Assembly: GCA_024280945.1 (NCBI GenBank)
Contig: JAMXLO010000146.1
Location: 1-64,000 of the forward strand
Source of the DNA: Acetobacteraceae bacterium
GTDB taxonomy: Bacteria > Pseudomonadota > Alphaproteobacteria > Acetobacterales > Acetobacteraceae
DNA length: 64,000 nucleotides
Direction of reading: 5' to 3'
Below are positions 1 to 10,613 of the stretch, in pieces. The translations under genes were made by a program, and so were the position numbers. The notes beneath the pieces are model-generated. The model saw nothing but the letters and a program-made list of their open reading frames with translations. It was not told where the DNA came from and ran no database searches. Positions within the stretch are counted from its first letter, which is position 1; every line of letters begins with the position of its first letter.

Positions 1-396
1 GATCGTGGCGTTCAGTGCGAGAACGGCGGCCGGATAGTCGGCGGCCGGGTCGTTGTTAGCGAGGCTGCCGCCGATCGTGCCGCGATGCCGCACTGCGTCG
101 TCGCCGATGATTGACGCCATTTCGGACAGCGAGGGGATCTTCGACTTCAAGCCCGCATCGGCTGCTACCGCCCCGTGCGTCGTCATCCCGGCAATGCTAA
201 CCGTGTTGCCTGACACGGTGATGCCCACCAGTCCCAGCTTCGCCAAGTCGACCAATAGCGAAGGCTTGTTCAGTCGCTGCTTCAGCACCGGGATAAGCGT
301 CATGCCGCCCGCCAGCGCCTTGGCGTCCGGATCGGCACTTAGCGCCTTCACCGCATCGGCGAGGCTCGACGGCTTCTGATATGCGAAATCATACAT
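1..396 (-). CDS. coxM: FAD-binding (medium) subunit of a CO-dehydrogenase-like molybdenum hydroxylase, partial
   Basis: The reading frame begins at ATG 396 and runs off the left window edge. The N-terminus starts MYDFAYQKP and carries the FAD-binding motif AGGMTLIPVLKQR near residue 40, followed by RHRGTIGGSLANNDPAADYP near residue 110, which are the two pyrophosphate-binding loops of the vanillyl-alcohol-oxidase fold in this family. The subunit passes electrons from the 2Fe-2S subunit to an acceptor through FAD. An AGGA sequence about 8 bases upstream supports the start, which lies 20 bp after the large-subunit stop. It is the third gene of a coxS-coxL-coxM operon. About 132 codons are visible, roughly half of the usual length. 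Confidence 0.93.
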   Translation of the reverse strand, partial: MYDFAYQKPSSLADAVKALSADPDAKALAGGMTLIPVLKQRLNKPSLLVDLAKLGLVGITVSGNTVSIAGMTTHGAVAADAGLKSKIPSLSEMASIIGDDAVRHRGTIGGSLANNDPAADYPAAVLALNATI

Positions 397-416
397 CGCG
401 TAATTCCTCGTTCCGA

Positions 417-2798
417 TTACTCTGCAGCCATCCGTGGCGTCCCAGACTGGATAATCGACCACAGCTTCTGCGGTGACGCCGGCATGTCGATATGCCGCAC
501 GCCATAGTCTTTGAGAGCATCGATCACCGCATTGATCACCGCCGGAGGCGAGCCGATCGCGCCCACTTCGCCACAGCCTTTGACCCCAAGCGGGTTATGT
601 GTGCACAGCGTGATCTCGGTCCCGACCGTTATCATAGGCAGGTCGTTGGCTCGTGGCATCGAGTAGTCCATGAACGAGCCGGATAATAACTGCCCGCCTT
701 CGTCATAGACCGCGTTCTCGAGCAACGCCTGGCCGATGCCCTGCGCCACGCCGCCCTGTACCTGCCCCTCGACGATCATCGGGTTGATCACGCGGCCCAC
801 ATCGTCCACCGCTACAAAGTTGACCACCTCCGTCACGCCTGTGTCCTTGTCGATCTCCACCTCCGCAACATGGCAGCCACCGGGGAAGGTGAAGTTCTTC
901 GGATCATAGAATGCAGTCTCATCCAGGCCGGGTTCCAGCTCCTCAATGGGATAGTTGTGCGGTACATAGGCAGCGAGCGAGATGTCAGTCAGCGTCTTCG
1001 ACTTGTCGGTGCCAGCGACACTGAACTGGCCGTCCTTGAACTCGATGTCCTCGACCGAGGCTTCCATCAGGTGCGCCGCAATCTTCTTGCCCTTGGCGAT
1101 AATCTTGTCCATCGCCTTGACCATGGCGGTACCACCGACGGCGAGGCTGCGGCTGCCGTATGTGCCCATGCCAAATGGGATCTTGCCCGTGTCCCCATGC
1201 ACCACCTCCACCTGGTCGAGCGGAACGCCCAGCTGATCGCACACGAGCTGCGCCAGCGTCGTTTCATGCCCCTGCCCGTGGCTGTGCGTGCCGGTGTACA
1301 CGGTGACGCTGCCGGTCGGATGCACTTTGATGTTGGCCACCTCATAGAGACCGGCACGAGCACCAAGGGATCCCACCACGGCGGATGGCGCGATACCGCA
1401 AGCTTCCAGGTAGGTTGAGATGCCGATACCGCGCAGCTTGCCCTTCGCTGCCGCCGCGCCGCGGCGCGCCTCGAAACCGGCGTAGTCCGCCGCCTTTAGG
1501 CACGCATCCAGCGTAGCCTGATAATCCCCACTGTCGTACTGCAGCGCGACCGGTGTCTGATAGGGAAAAGCGTCCGCGGGAATGAAGTTCTTTCGACGGA
1601 TCGCAACACGGTCCATGCCCGTGTCACGCGCACAGACATCCACCAGGCGTTCGAGCAGGAACGTCGCTTCGGGTCGTCCAGCCCCGCGATAGGCGTCCAC
1701 CGGCACTGTGTTGGTGAACACCGCCTTCACCTCGCAGTAGATGACCGGCGTCTTGTAAACACCGGCCAGCAGCGTCGCGTACAGATAGGTCGGAATGCAC
1801 GGCGCGAAGGTGGACAGATAACCGCCCATATTGGCCAGGGTGGAGACGCGCAGGCCGAGGAATGTGCCATCCGCGTCCAGCGCCATCTCGGCAACCGTAT
1901 CGTGATCGCGGCCGTGCGCGTCCGACATGAAGCTCTCGGCGCGCTCCGCGGTCCATTTCACCGGACGCCTCACCTTGCCGGCAGCCCACGTGACGGTCGC
2001 TTCCTCGGCATAGTGATAGATCTTCGAGCCGAACCCGCCACCGACATCTGGCGCCACCACGCGCAGCTTATTCTCCGGAATATGCAGCACGAAGGCGCCC
2101 ATCAGCAGCCGGATCACATGCGGGTTTTGGCTTGTGGTGTAGAGCGTGAAGTCGCCGCTGTTTGGATCGAAATCGCCCACCGCAGCGCGCGGCTCCATCG
2201 CGTTCGGGATGAGCCGGTTATTGGTGAGCTCCAGCTTCACCACCTTGGCGGCCTTGGCGAAGGCCGCATCGACCACGGCCTTGTCGCCGATGTGCCAGTC
2301 GTAGCAGATGTTACCGGGCGCATCGTCGTGCACCAGCGGTGCACCTGACGCGACAGCGTCGCGCACCGACGCGACCGCGGGCAATTCCTGATAGTCGATC
2401 TCGATCAGCTCGGCTGCGTCCTTCGCCGCCTGCTTGGTCTCGGCCACAACGACGGCGATCGGATCGCCGACATGGCGCACCTTGTCGACTGCAAGTACCG
2501 GATGCGGTGGCTCCTTCATGGGCGAGCCGTCCTTGCAGTGGATCTGCCAGCCGCACGGCAAGCCACCGATATTGTCGGCCGCCATGTCGGCCCCGGTGAA
2601 CACGGCCATCACCCCTGGCGCTTTCGACGCCTGCGTGGTGTCGATGCGGCTGATCCTGGCGTGCGGCCGATCCGACCGGCGCACATAGGCGTAAAGCTGG
2701 CCAGGGCGGTTGATGTCGTCCGTGTAGTTGCCGCGACCACTCAGGAAGCGCGCGTCCTCCTTGCGGCGGACAGCGGCTCCAATTCCCTCGAAAGGCAT
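417..2798 (-). CDS. coxL: Molybdopterin-binding large subunit, form II CO-dehydrogenase-like hydroxylase
   Basis: This 793-residue protein matches the catalytic subunit of the xanthine oxidase/CO dehydrogenase family. It carries the motif AYRGAGR near residues 367-373, which marks form II (the CO oxidisers of form I have AYXCSFR). The proton-abstracting glutamate is in GCGEVGAIG near residue 741. I chose ATG 2798 (MPFEGIGA) rather than an upstream in-frame start because an AGGGAGA sequence lies just ahead and the longer start would overlap the small subunit. Substrates of form II enzymes are mostly unknown, and CO oxidation should not be assumed. No CoxD/E/F/G maturation genes are visible. 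Confidence 0.93.
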   Translation of the reverse strand: MPFEGIGAAVRRKEDARFLSGRGNYTDDINRPGQLYAYVRRSDRPHARISRIDTTQASKAPGVMAVFTGADMAADNIGGLPCGWQIHCKDGSPMKEPPHPVLAVDKVRHVGDPIAVVVAETKQAAKDAAELIEIDYQELPAVASVRDAVASGAPLVHDDAPGNICYDWHIGDKAVVDAAFAKAAKVVKLELTNNRLIPNAMEPRAAVGDFDPNSGDFTLYTTSQNPHVIRLLMGAFVLHIPENKLRVVAPDVGGGFGSKIYHYAEEATVTWAAGKVRRPVKWTAERAESFMSDAHGRDHDTVAEMALDADGTFLGLRVSTLANMGGYLSTFAPCIPTYLYATLLAGVYKTPVIYCEVKAVFTNTVPVDAYRGAGRPEATFLLERLVDVCARDTGMDRVAIRRKNFIPADAFPYQTPVALQYDSGDYQATLDACLKAADYAGFEARRGAAAAKGKLRGIGISTYLEACGIAPSAVVGSLGARAGLYEVANIKVHPTGSVTVYTGTHSHGQGHETTLAQLVCDQLGVPLDQVEVVHGDTGKIPFGMGTYGSRSLAVGGTAMVKAMDKIIAKGKKIAAHLMEASVEDIEFKDGQFSVAGTDKSKTLTDISLAAYVPHNYPIEELEPGLDETAFYDPKNFTFPGGCHVAEVEIDKDTGVTEVVNFVAVDDVGRVINPMIVEGQVQGGVAQGIGQALLENAVYDEGGQLLSGSFMDYSMPRANDLPMITVGTEITLCTHNPLGVKGCGEVGAIGSPPAVINAVIDALKDYGVRHIDMPASPQKLWSIIQSGTPRMAAE

Positions 2799-2821
2799 CG
2801 GCGTCTCCCTGTGGCTCGTCG

Positions 2822-3313
2822 TTATTCCGCCGCGGCCGCCTTCTGATGCATCAGCGGCCACGCGGCTGCGATCGCCTTGACGATGTTATGGTAGCCGGTG
2901 CAGCGGCAGAGATTGCCCTCAAGGCCCTCGCGGATCTGCTTCTCGCTCAGGCCTTCGGGATGCGCGTTCACCAGGTCAACCGCGCTCATCACCATGCCGG
3001 GGGTGCAGAAGCCGCACTGCAGAGCGTGATGCTCGCGAAACATCTCCTGCATAGGATGCAGCGTGCCGTCCGCCGCTGCCAGACCCTCGATTGTCAGCAC
3101 GTTGCTGCCATCCGCCTGCAGCGCCAGCATAGTACAGGACTTCGCGGATACCCCGTCCACGTGCACGACACAGGCGCCGCACTGGCTGGTGTCGCAACCC
3201 ACATGAGTACCGGTCAGCCCTAGCTTCTCGCGCAGCAGCTCCACCAGGAGCGTGCGGCCCTCGACCTCGACCGTGTGCCGCTTGCCGTTCACCGTCAGGG
3301 TCACCTGAGGCAT
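2822..3313 (-). CDS. coxS: 2Fe-2S small subunit of the CO-dehydrogenase-like hydroxylase
   Basis: The 163-residue protein has both iron-sulfur sites of the family. A plant ferredoxin-type cluster uses C40, C45, C48 and C60, and a second cluster uses C100, C103, C136 and C138 (CGFC and CRC motifs). It transfers electrons from the molybdenum centre to the flavin subunit. ATG 3313 ([10 protein letters not shown]) is preferred over an upstream start because of the GGGAGGG sequence upstream and the usual N-terminus of the family. It is the first gene of the operon, with coxL 23 bp downstream. The next genes upstream belong to an unrelated toxin-antitoxin pair. Confidence 0.94.
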   Translation of the reverse strand: MPQVTLTVNGKRHTVEVEGRTLLVELLREKLGLTGTHVGCDTSQCGACVVHVDGVSAKSCTMLALQADGSNVLTIEGLAAADGTLHPMQEMFREHHALQCGFCTPGMVMSAVDLVNAHPEGLSEKQIREGLEGNLCRCTGYHNIVKAIAAAWPLMHQKAAAAE

Positions 3314-3373
3314 TGCGCAATCCCTCCCTGGTCGTCGCGTGGGCCGGAGTGTGGTCACCGCACAGTGCGGTGG

Positions 3374-3781
3374 TCAAGCGGGTGCGGGCAGTGCCGGAAC
3401 AATGTCCGTTTTGGCGAAGTCAGTGCCCTTGAACAACAAGGGAATAGAGTACTTCTTGGCAAGCGCGTACGAGGCACAATCACCAAAGTTCAGCCTTGCC
3501 GGGTGACGACCCTTCCCAAAGCGGAAGAAAGCCTCGCCGGCAAGACGGGCAAGCTCCTCGTCGTGGCTCACAACCTGAAGCCGCATATCGCGAAGCAATC
3601 GATCGAGTGGCGCCAGAATGGTCGCATCGCCTCGGCGGCCAAGCATGACGGCCAGTATCTCCTGCAGGCTGAGCGCGGACAAACAGACGGACGGCGCTTC
3701 CTCGATACAGCGCCGTAATTCAGCAGCCTCCGGTGCGAGCTGCGCAACGGCAACAACAGCCGATGTGTCGACGGCAATCAC
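3374..3781 (-). CDS. PIN-domain ribonuclease toxin, VapC family
   Basis: The 135-residue protein has the acidic residues of the PIN fold: D5 in VDTSA, E41 in SLQE, D101 in NFGDCASYA, and D121 or D126 near the end. VapC proteins cleave specific tRNAs or rRNA and are held inactive by a partner antitoxin. Translation begins at GTG 3781, whose last two bases with the following A form the TGA stop of the preceding antitoxin frame (GTGA overlap), so the two would be translationally coupled. The toxin frame is intact although the antitoxin frame is broken. The pair sits between the cox operon and a peptide transporter operon, the kind of place where such modules are often inserted. Confidence 0.88.
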   Translation of the reverse strand: MIAVDTSAVVAVAQLAPEAAELRRCIEEAPSVCLSALSLQEILAVMLGRRGDATILAPLDRLLRDMRLQVVSHDEELARLAGEAFFRFGKGRHPARLNFGDCASYALAKKYSIPLLFKGTDFAKTDIVPALPAPA

Positions 3782-4130
3782 GCCGGGAGGCCGTGCTCAT
3801 CGTAGAGATCATCCTCGGTGAGTTCCGGCGTTCCCTTCAGCAGTTCAGCGCACTCTGCCGCGATTTTCAGCGCCCGCCTGAACTCGTGCCTCGACTTCTT
3901 CTGGGCTCCGCTTGCGACGCTTCACGCCCTCCTCAATGAACTCGGCCCCCGCGCTCTCGAGAACGCGCCGCACCCCATCGGGGGTAGCTGGGGCTACTCT
4001 GCTCAGCCCATCCGGCCCTTCCAACCTCCGCACGGTCACCACCAAGACCTTGGCGCGGCGCGCCAGCTCCTCCTGATCCATCCGAAGAAGGGCGCGAGCG
4101 GCACGGATTCTGGTCAGGCGTGATGAGCAT
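3778..4130 (-). pseudogene. HTH-domain antitoxin with VapB-like tail, two frameshifts
   Basis: Three frames read in succession give one recognisable protein. ATG 4130 opens MLITPDQ. One base later in another frame comes IRAARALLRMDQEELARRAK and a helix-turn-helix domain ending SPEEVEARV. Near 3880 the frame changes again to ALKIAAECAELLKGTPEL and the tail DLYDEHGLPA. The start MLITPDQIRAARALL is typical of small XRE regulators, and the end is typical of VapB-type toxin-binding tails. Each junction needs removal of a single base, near 4108 and near 3883. The final stop overlaps the toxin start. This is either a dead antitoxin beside an intact toxin or two sequencing errors. Functional frames would give about 117 residues. 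Confidence 0.75.
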
Positions 4131-4158
4131 GCAGTTCGTATCATGCAACTGCGCCGCT

Positions 4159-5165
4159 TCAAGCAGCAATCGGCACGACCTGTCCGCCGGGCACATGTTC
4201 CAGATGGCATGCCGATACGTGGCCCTCACCCACCGGCCGCAGCAGCGGTTCCTCCACCCGGCAGCGATCGAATACGAACGGGCAACGCGTGTGGAACCGG
4301 CAACCGGACGGTGGGTTGATCGGGCTCGGCACATCGCCGGTCAGGATCACCCGCTGCCGCTTCGCCGTCGGGTCGGGCACTGGCACCGCCGACAGCAGCG
4401 CCCGCGTATAGGGGTGGTGCGACGTCGCGAATAACGTGCGCCGATCTGCCAGTTCGACGATCTTGCCCAGGTACATCACCGCGACCCGATGGGTCAGGTG
4501 CTCAACGACGGCCAGGTCGTGGCTGATGAACAGCAGCGCCATGCCGAACTCGTCCTGCAGATCCACCAGCAGGTTGATGATCTGCGCCTTCACCGACACG
4601 TCCAGCGCGGAGACTGCCTCGTCGCAGATGATCAGATCGGCGCCCGGCGCCAGCGCGCGGGCGATGCCGATGCGCTGCCGCTGTCCGCCCGAGAACTCGT
4701 GCGGATAGCGGTTGATCGCGTCGCGCGGCAGCTGCACCTTGGCCATCAGCTCTTCGACACGCTTGGTCAGTTCGCGACCTCCGCGCACGATGCCGAAGTT
4801 GACTAGCGGCTCCGCCAAAATGTCGCGGACCTTCATGCGTGGGTTCAGCGATGAGAATGGATCCTGGAACACCACCTGGACGCGCCGTCGCAGCGGCCTG
4901 AGCTGCCCGGCCGACAGAGTGTCGATACGGTCGCCGGCCAGATACACTTCGCCACCTGTGATCGGGTACAGCCGCAGGATCGCCTTCCCGACCGTCGACT
5001 TGCCGCAGCCCGACTCGCCCACCAGCGACAGCGTCTCGCCGCGGTTGATCGAGAACGACACGCCATCCACCGCATAGACCTTCGCGGTCTCCAACCCCAA
5101 GACACCTCCGTGGATCGGAAAGTGCTTCTTCAGGCCATTCACCTCGAGCAATGGCGCCTCAGCCC

Positions 5166-5169
<4 letters not shown>
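4159..5169 (-). CDS. dppF: Peptide-type ABC transporter ATPase, second subunit
   Basis: The 336-residue protein has Walker [10 protein letters not shown] at residues 51-59, signature FSGGQRQR, Walker [13 protein letters not shown], and the C-terminal oligopeptide/dipeptide extension with CRFHTRCPF. That cysteine-containing tail is typical of DppF/OppF proteins. Its start ATG overlaps the TGA of the dppD-like gene (ATGA), so the two ATPases are coupled and probably form the heterodimer that powers the permeases. It is the last gene of the B-C-D-F operon. The substrate is not shown by sequence: di- or oligopeptides, nickel or other solutes are all possible for this family. Confidence 0.93.
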
Positions 5170-6155
<986 letters not shown>

Positions 6156-6158
6156 TCG

Positions 6159-7067
6159 TCAGAGCCGCTTGGCCAGCCGCGGATCGAGCGCGTCACGCAG
6201 TCCGTCGCCCAGCAGGTTCACTGACAGTACGGTGACGCTCAGGAACACCGCCGGGAAGAACACGATATAGGGCTTTACCTGCCAGAGCGCGCGGCCCTCT
6301 GCCATGATGTTGCCCCAGCTTGGAATGATCGGCGGTGTGCCGGCGCCAATGAAGGACAGCGACGCCTCGATGATCATCGCCGATGCGCAGATGAAAGTGG
6401 CATTCACCATCAAGGGCGCCAGTGTGTTCGGCAGAATGTGCTTCAGAATGATCATCGGCATCCGCGTGCCGGACGCCACGGCCGCCTCGACGAAGGGCTG
6501 TTCCCGCAGGCTTAGCACCACACCGCGGATCAGCCGTGACACGCGGGGAAACTCGGCTACGGCGATGGCGATGATCACGTTCTGCACCGATGCCCGGGTC
6601 AGTGCCATCAGCGCAATGGCCAACAGAATGGAAGGAATCGACATCAGCCCGTCCATCACGCGCATCAGGACTGTATCCAGCCCGCGAATGAAGCCCGAGA
6701 TTAGACCAATGAACGTGCCAACGGCGGAGGCCAGCGCGGCCACTGCGAAGCCGACGATGAGCGAGATGCGCGAGCCGTAGATCACGCGTGAATAGACATC
6801 GCGGCCAAGCATGTCGGTGCCGAACCAGAACTGTGCCGACGGCTCGCGGGTGCGCTTCGCTGGCGCTAACGCTGTCGGATCGACAGTGCCGAGGAAGGGC
6901 GCGAGGATTGCGATGAGGATCATGATCAGCAACAGCGCGCCGCCGGCAACGATGGTCGGGTTCCGGCGCACGAAGGTCATCACCTTGCCGCGCTGCCTGG
7001 GAGGCGGCAGCACGTCCGCCAGCTCGGGCGCTGATGCGAAGCCTGATCGCGTTGTTGCCGAACTCAT
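6159..7067 (-). CDS. dppC: Peptide-type ABC transporter permease, DppC family
   Basis: The 302-residue inner-membrane protein has an N-terminal hydrophobic segment near residues 38-60, a periplasmic stretch with FGTDMLGRDVYSR, and then five more segments with the EAA-type loop EAAVASGTRMPMIILKHILPN that contacts the ATPases. The end LGDGLRDALDPRL is the usual C-terminus of DppC/OppC. It lies 13 bp after the B permease gene and 3 bp before the first ATPase. The ribosome-binding site is weak, so translation may depend on coupling. Confidence 0.92.
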   Translation of the reverse strand: MSSATTRSGFASAPELADVLPPPRQRGKVMTFVRRNPTIVAGGALLLIMILIAILAPFLGTVDPTALAPAKRTREPSAQFWFGTDMLGRDVYSRVIYGSRISLIVGFAVAALASAVGTFIGLISGFIRGLDTVLMRVMDGLMSIPSILLAIALMALTRASVQNVIIAIAVAEFPRVSRLIRGVVLSLREQPFVEAAVASGTRMPMIILKHILPNTLAPLMVNATFICASAMIIEASLSFIGAGTPPIIPSWGNIMAEGRALWQVKPYIVFFPAVFLSVTVLSVNLLGDGLRDALDPRLAKRL

Positions 7068-7080
7068 GATATGCTGACCA

Positions 7081-8022
7081 TCAATAGCGTATCCTCGGAT
7101 CGAACACGGTGTACAGCAGATCGACCGCCAGGTTCACCAGGACATAAACGAAGCTGAACAGCAGCACGACTCCCTGGATCACCGGGTAATCCCGCCGCAG
7201 GATCGCATCCACCGTCAGGCGGCCCAGGCCGGGAATGGCGAACACACTTTCGGTGATCACCGCGCCGCCGATCAACAGCGCAACGCCAATGCCCACGATG
7301 GTGACGATTGGCACTGCAGCATTCTTCAACGCGTGTACGAACAGCACCGCGCGTTGACCGACACCTTTCGCCTTCGCGGTGCGGACGTAGTCCTGGCTCA
7401 GGACCTCCAGCATGGTTGCTCGTGTGATCCGCGCGAGCAGCGCGATGTAGATCAGCCCCAGCGCTATGGTTGGAAGCGCCAGGCTGCGCAGGAACGGCAC
7501 GAAGCCCTGACTGATCGAGGTAAAGCCCTGTACTGGCAACCAGTCCAGTCGTAGCGCGAACAGATAGGCAAGCAGATAACCGAGCACGAACACCGGTGTG
7601 GAGAAGCCGAACACCGCCAGCACCATCACGCAACGGTCGATCCAGGTGCCGTGTTTCCACGCCGCCACCACGCCAAGTGGGATGGCGACCACGATTGAGA
7701 AGAGAATGGTTAGTACCATCAACGACGTCGTCGGCTCGATGCGCTGCGCGATCATGTGGCTGACCGGCAGGTTGGTGAAGATCGAGGTACCGAGATTGCC
7801 ATGAACGATCTGCCACAACCACTCGCCGAAGCGGACCAGAAACGGCCGATCGAGCCCAAGCGATGCTCGAATTCGCTCCACGTCGGCGGGGGTGGCTTGG
7901 TCGCCCGCGATGATCGCGGCGGGATCGCCGGGCGCAAGATACAATAGGCTGAACACGAACAGCGCGACGAACAGCATCACCGGGATCGTGGCAAGGATTC
8001 TGCGCACCGCGTAAGCAAGCAT
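7081..8022 (-). CDS. dppB: Peptide-type ABC transporter permease, DppB family
   Basis: The 313-residue permease begins MLAYAVRRILATIPVM, the usual first helix of DppB. It contains the family sequence LAPGDPAAIIAG, the LGLDRP loop, the coupling loop VRTAKAKG, and the end AVDLLYTVFDPRIRY. It is the first gene of the operon, with a strong GGGGAGGGG site just upstream of ATG 8022. The 281 bp between it and the divergent gtrA-like gene should carry its promoter. No periplasmic binding protein lies upstream, so the partner must be encoded elsewhere or shared with the second peptide system at 21.7-27 kb. Confidence 0.93.
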   Translation of the reverse strand: MLAYAVRRILATIPVMLFVALFVFSLLYLAPGDPAAIIAGDQATPADVERIRASLGLDRPFLVRFGEWLWQIVHGNLGTSIFTNLPVSHMIAQRIEPTTSLMVLTILFSIVVAIPLGVVAAWKHGTWIDRCVMVLAVFGFSTPVFVLGYLLAYLFALRLDWLPVQGFTSISQGFVPFLRSLALPTIALGLIYIALLARITRATMLEVLSQDYVRTAKAKGVGQRAVLFVHALKNAAVPIVTIVGIGVALLIGGAVITESVFAIPGLGRLTVDAILRRDYPVIQGVVLLFSFVYVLVNLAVDLLYTVFDPRIRY

Positions 8023-8120
8023 GCGGCCCCTCCCCGCTCAGCGCCAGGTCGGGCTGGTGTCCCAGCCGGATCGTCCACGCCAACCCATCGCTCGTCTCGG
8101 CCTCCTGTCCCGTTTTTCTC

Positions 8121-8151
8121 GCTGACGCCGGGTCCCAGTCCCGGCATCAGC
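8121..8151. repeat. Near-perfect palindrome between dppB and gtrA
   Basis: Bases 8121-8132 and 8140-8151 form 12-bp arms with one mismatch around a 7-base loop, and the core is GCCGGG/CCCGGC. There is no T-run on either side, so it is not a standard intrinsic terminator. It lies in a 281-bp gap between divergent genes, where a terminator would not be expected. A REP-like element or an operator are both possible. Nothing else was recognised in the gap. Confidence 0.5.
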
Positions 8152-8303
8152 TAGCCTGCCTCAGCCGTGCCGGAAACACCAGCGGCTGCCTGGCCCCAGT
8201 GCCGGTATTGAGGGATTGAGAGATAACGGATACTTGGCACGGGCGATCAACCCCGCGAAAACGCTATTTGGTCGGTACAGGCAGTTCCGCTAGGCAGCCG
8301 TTG

Positions 8304-8759
8304 ATGCGTGCCTTCTTACTTCGGCTGGCCGCCCGGCTTCCGCCGTCTGCCCGTCAGCATGTCACACCGGCACGCATCACGACGCTGACCCAATTTTTGA
8401 TGTTCGGCTCCGTCGGGGCGGTCGGGTTCCTGTTCGACACCGCCACCGTTTATTCGCTTCGTCGCTCTCTCGGGCTATACGGCGCCGGCGTGGTCGCCTA
8501 CATCGTAGCGGCAACGGTTACCTGGCTGCTCAACCGCCTATGGACCTTCCGCGGCGGCAGCACTGGTCCGGCTCACCAGCAATGGGCGCGCTTTCTCGCA
8601 GTCAACCTGCTCGGCTTCGTGCTCAACCGCGGAACCTATGCGCTGCTCGTAACCTTTGTTGCATTATGTGCCGCGCAACCGGTCTACGCCGTCGGCGCCG
8701 GCGCGATTGCCGGAATGTTCCTGAACTTTAATCTCTCTCGTGCGATTGTATTTCGCTGA
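8304..8759 (+). CDS. GtrA-family membrane protein
   Basis: The protein has about 151 residues and four hydrophobic segments. The first follows TLTQFLMFGSVGAVGFLFD, and the family pattern VTWLLNRLWTFR appears near residue 75, with NLSRAIVFR at the end. GtrA proteins are proposed flippases or partners for polyprenyl-phosphate-linked sugars in O-antigen or cell-surface glycan modification. ATG 8304 gives the usual family length. A TTG at 8268 would add 12 unlikely residues, and neither has a strong ribosome-binding site. It opens a same-strand run of glycan genes. Confidence 0.88.
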   Translation: MRAFLLRLAARLPPSARQHVTPARITTLTQFLMFGSVGAVGFLFDTATVYSLRRSLGLYGAGVVAYIVAATVTWLLNRLWTFRGGSTGPAHQQWARFLAVNLLGFVLNRGTYALLVTFVALCAAQPVYAVGAGAIAGMFLNFNLSRAIVFR

Positions 8760-8909
8760 GCCGTTCACGTCACGGGAATCACCTGCTTTACGGTCGTTAA
8801 TCGTCGATCAGGCAATTGCGCGTTTAATTGCCACCGGAAGTAGCGCATCTAGCCATTACACAACCAAAACCGAGTGCGATGGCCTGCACCACGATACGTG
8901 GGGACGGCG

Positions 8910-9620
8910 ATGTATCAGCCTGTTGGGAGTTTAGTCGACACCGCATTCCTGCCCTCGCGAGACATCGGTCTCGTCCCGCTCTCGTACCGCCAGCCAGCCC
9001 ACTGGCCGATCCACGGCTGGCGTGCAGCCGTCAAGCGGACGATGGATATATCCATAGCACTGATCTTGTTGGTCGTATTGTCCGTGCTTTTGCCGGCAAT
9101 CATGCTCCGGATTCGCCTGGAAACACCCGGACGAGCACTGTTTTGCCAGCGGCGGGTCGGCTTCGCCAATGTCGGGTTCGACATGTGGAAGCTCCGGACT
9201 ATGTACGATCACGCGCCGGAGCAAAGCAGACTGGTGCAAGCGACCCGAGACGACCCGCGCGTCACGCCGTTGGGCCGATGGTTGCGACGCACATCGTTGG
9301 ACGAGCTCCCTCAGCTGATCAATGTGCTGCGCGGCGACATGTCACTCGTCGGCCCGCGCCCACATGCACCGGGAACGTGCGTCGGCGACAAGCCGTTCGA
9401 AATGGTCACGCCACACTATTTTGCACGCCACCGCGTGCGCCCCGGGATGACCGGTCTGGCGCAAGTTCGCGGTTTCAGGGGCGAAACCGAAACCGAGCAG
9501 AAGCTGCTGCAGCGCATTGCAGCAGATCTGGAATACATCGAGCACTGGTCGCTGTGGCTGGACCTAAAGATCCTGCTGCGTACAGTCGCCACACTCTTCG
9601 GTGCACAGAACGCATACTGA
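8910..9620 (+). CDS. Undecaprenyl-phosphate sugar transferase (initiating transferase)
   Basis: The 236-residue protein belongs to the bacterial sugar transferase family (WcaJ/PssY core). A single membrane segment near residues 50-70 follows KRTMDIS. The catalytic domain contains WKLRTM, the LRRTSLDELPQL motif, the MSLVGPRPH motif, and RPGMTGLAQVRG. These enzymes attach the first sugar phosphate to undecaprenyl phosphate at the inner membrane to start a polysaccharide repeat unit. It is a short type lacking the multi-pass N-terminal domain. ATG 8910 has GGGGACGG upstream. Glycosyltransferases that could extend the chain follow at once. Confidence 0.92.
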   Translation: MYQPVGSLVDTAFLPSRDIGLVPLSYRQPAHWPIHGWRAAVKRTMDISIALILLVVLSVLLPAIMLRIRLETPGRALFCQRRVGFANVGFDMWKLRTMYDHAPEQSRLVQATRDDPRVTPLGRWLRRTSLDELPQLINVLRGDMSLVGPRPHAPGTCVGDKPFEMVTPHYFARHRVRPGMTGLAQVRGFRGETETEQKLLQRIAADLEYIEHWSLWLDLKILLRTVATLFGAQNAY

Positions 9621-9632
9621 CGCTGAAGCGCG

Positions 9633-10613
9633 ATGATGCTGACAACACTATCGGTTCGCAATGCAGCGCAACTGAGCTCCTCCACCGGCTTCGCCGTCGC
9701 CGTACTGATCCCGTGCTATAATGAGGAGGCTGCCATTCGGAAGGTTGTTGAAGACTTCCGAACCCGACTTCCTGATGCCGCCATACTGGTCTACGACAAC
9801 AACTCGACAGATCGCACCCGCCAGGTCGCCAGCGCCGCCGGTGCACAGGTCCGCAGCGAAAGGCTGCAGGGCAAAGGCCATGTCATCCGGCGGATGTTCG
9901 CCGACGTAGAGGCAGACATCTACGTGCTGGTGGATGGCGACGACACCTATGACGCGGCCGTCGCACCGCTCATGGTGCGGCAGCTGATCGAAAATCGCCT
10001 CGACATGGTCACCGCCGTGCGTGAGCCCACCCAGCAGCAGGCATACCGGCTTGGCCATAGACTCGGTAATCGACTGCTGACTTCTTTGGTCTGCGGCGCT
10101 TTCGGCAATCGTGTTGGGGACGTATTATCGGGCTACCGAGTATTCAGCCGGCGCTTTGTGAAATCGTTTCCAGCGCTTGCTTGTGGGTTCGAGACAGAAA
10201 CCGAATTCACCATCCACGCGCTTGAGCTGAACATGCCGGTCGGCGAAGTGCCAACCGCGTACTGCGGCCGGATCGCAGGATCTCGCTCCAAGCTGAACAC
10301 GATTTCTGACGGGCTGCGCATCTTGCGCACGATCATGATGCTGGTGAAGCAGGAGCACCCGCTGCAATCATTCGGCATCTCCGGCATCGTACTGCTCAGC
10401 ACATGTCTCATTCTCGGCCTGCCGGTCGTGCTCGAATTCCATCGAACCGGCTTGGTGCCGCGCCTGCCGACGGCTCTGCTGGCAACCGCTTTGGGACTGG
10501 CTTCGTCGTTGTCATTCGTCTGCGGCCTTGTCCTGGAGCAGGTGGCGCGCGGCCGTAAGGAGCTGAAGCGCCTTGCCTATCTCGCCATCCCGGCAACCGG
10601 CAACGGCAGATGA
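9633..10613 (+). CDS. Family 2 glycosyltransferase, membrane-anchored
   Basis: The 326-residue protein opens its GT-A fold with VLIPCYNEEAAI near residue 24, and has LVYDNNSTDRT and the metal/nucleotide-binding DGDDTYD near residue 100. Two C-terminal hydrophobic segments (about residues 250-270 and 280-305) anchor it in the membrane, as in DPM/DPG-type transferases that use nucleotide sugars and polyprenyl phosphate. That architecture fits a partner of the GtrA-like protein: making a lipid-linked sugar that is then flipped. The next gene overlaps its stop by 4 bp (ATGA). The sugar specificity cannot be read from sequence. Confidence 0.9.
   Translation: MMLTTLSVRNAAQLSSSTGFAVAVLIPCYNEEAAIRKVVEDFRTRLPDAAILVYDNNSTDRTRQVASAAGAQVRSERLQGKGHVIRRMFADVEADIYVLVDGDDTYDAAVAPLMVRQLIENRLDMVTAVREPTQQQAYRLGHRLGNRLLTSLVCGAFGNRVGDVLSGYRVFSRRFVKSFPALACGFETETEFTIHALELNMPVGEVPTAYCGRIAGSRSKLNTISDGLRILRTIMMLVKQEHPLQSFGISGIVLLSTCLILGLPVVLEFHRTGLVPRLPTALLATALGLASSLSFVCGLVLEQVARGRKELKRLAYLAIPATGNGR

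Noticed and set aside
417-3313. True aerobic CO dehydrogenase
   Set aside because: The large subunit has AYRGAGR, the form II motif, not the AYXCSFR motif of proven CO oxidisers.
8121-8151. Intrinsic terminator
   Set aside because: There is no T-run on either strand and it sits between divergent genes, so a terminator would serve no gene.
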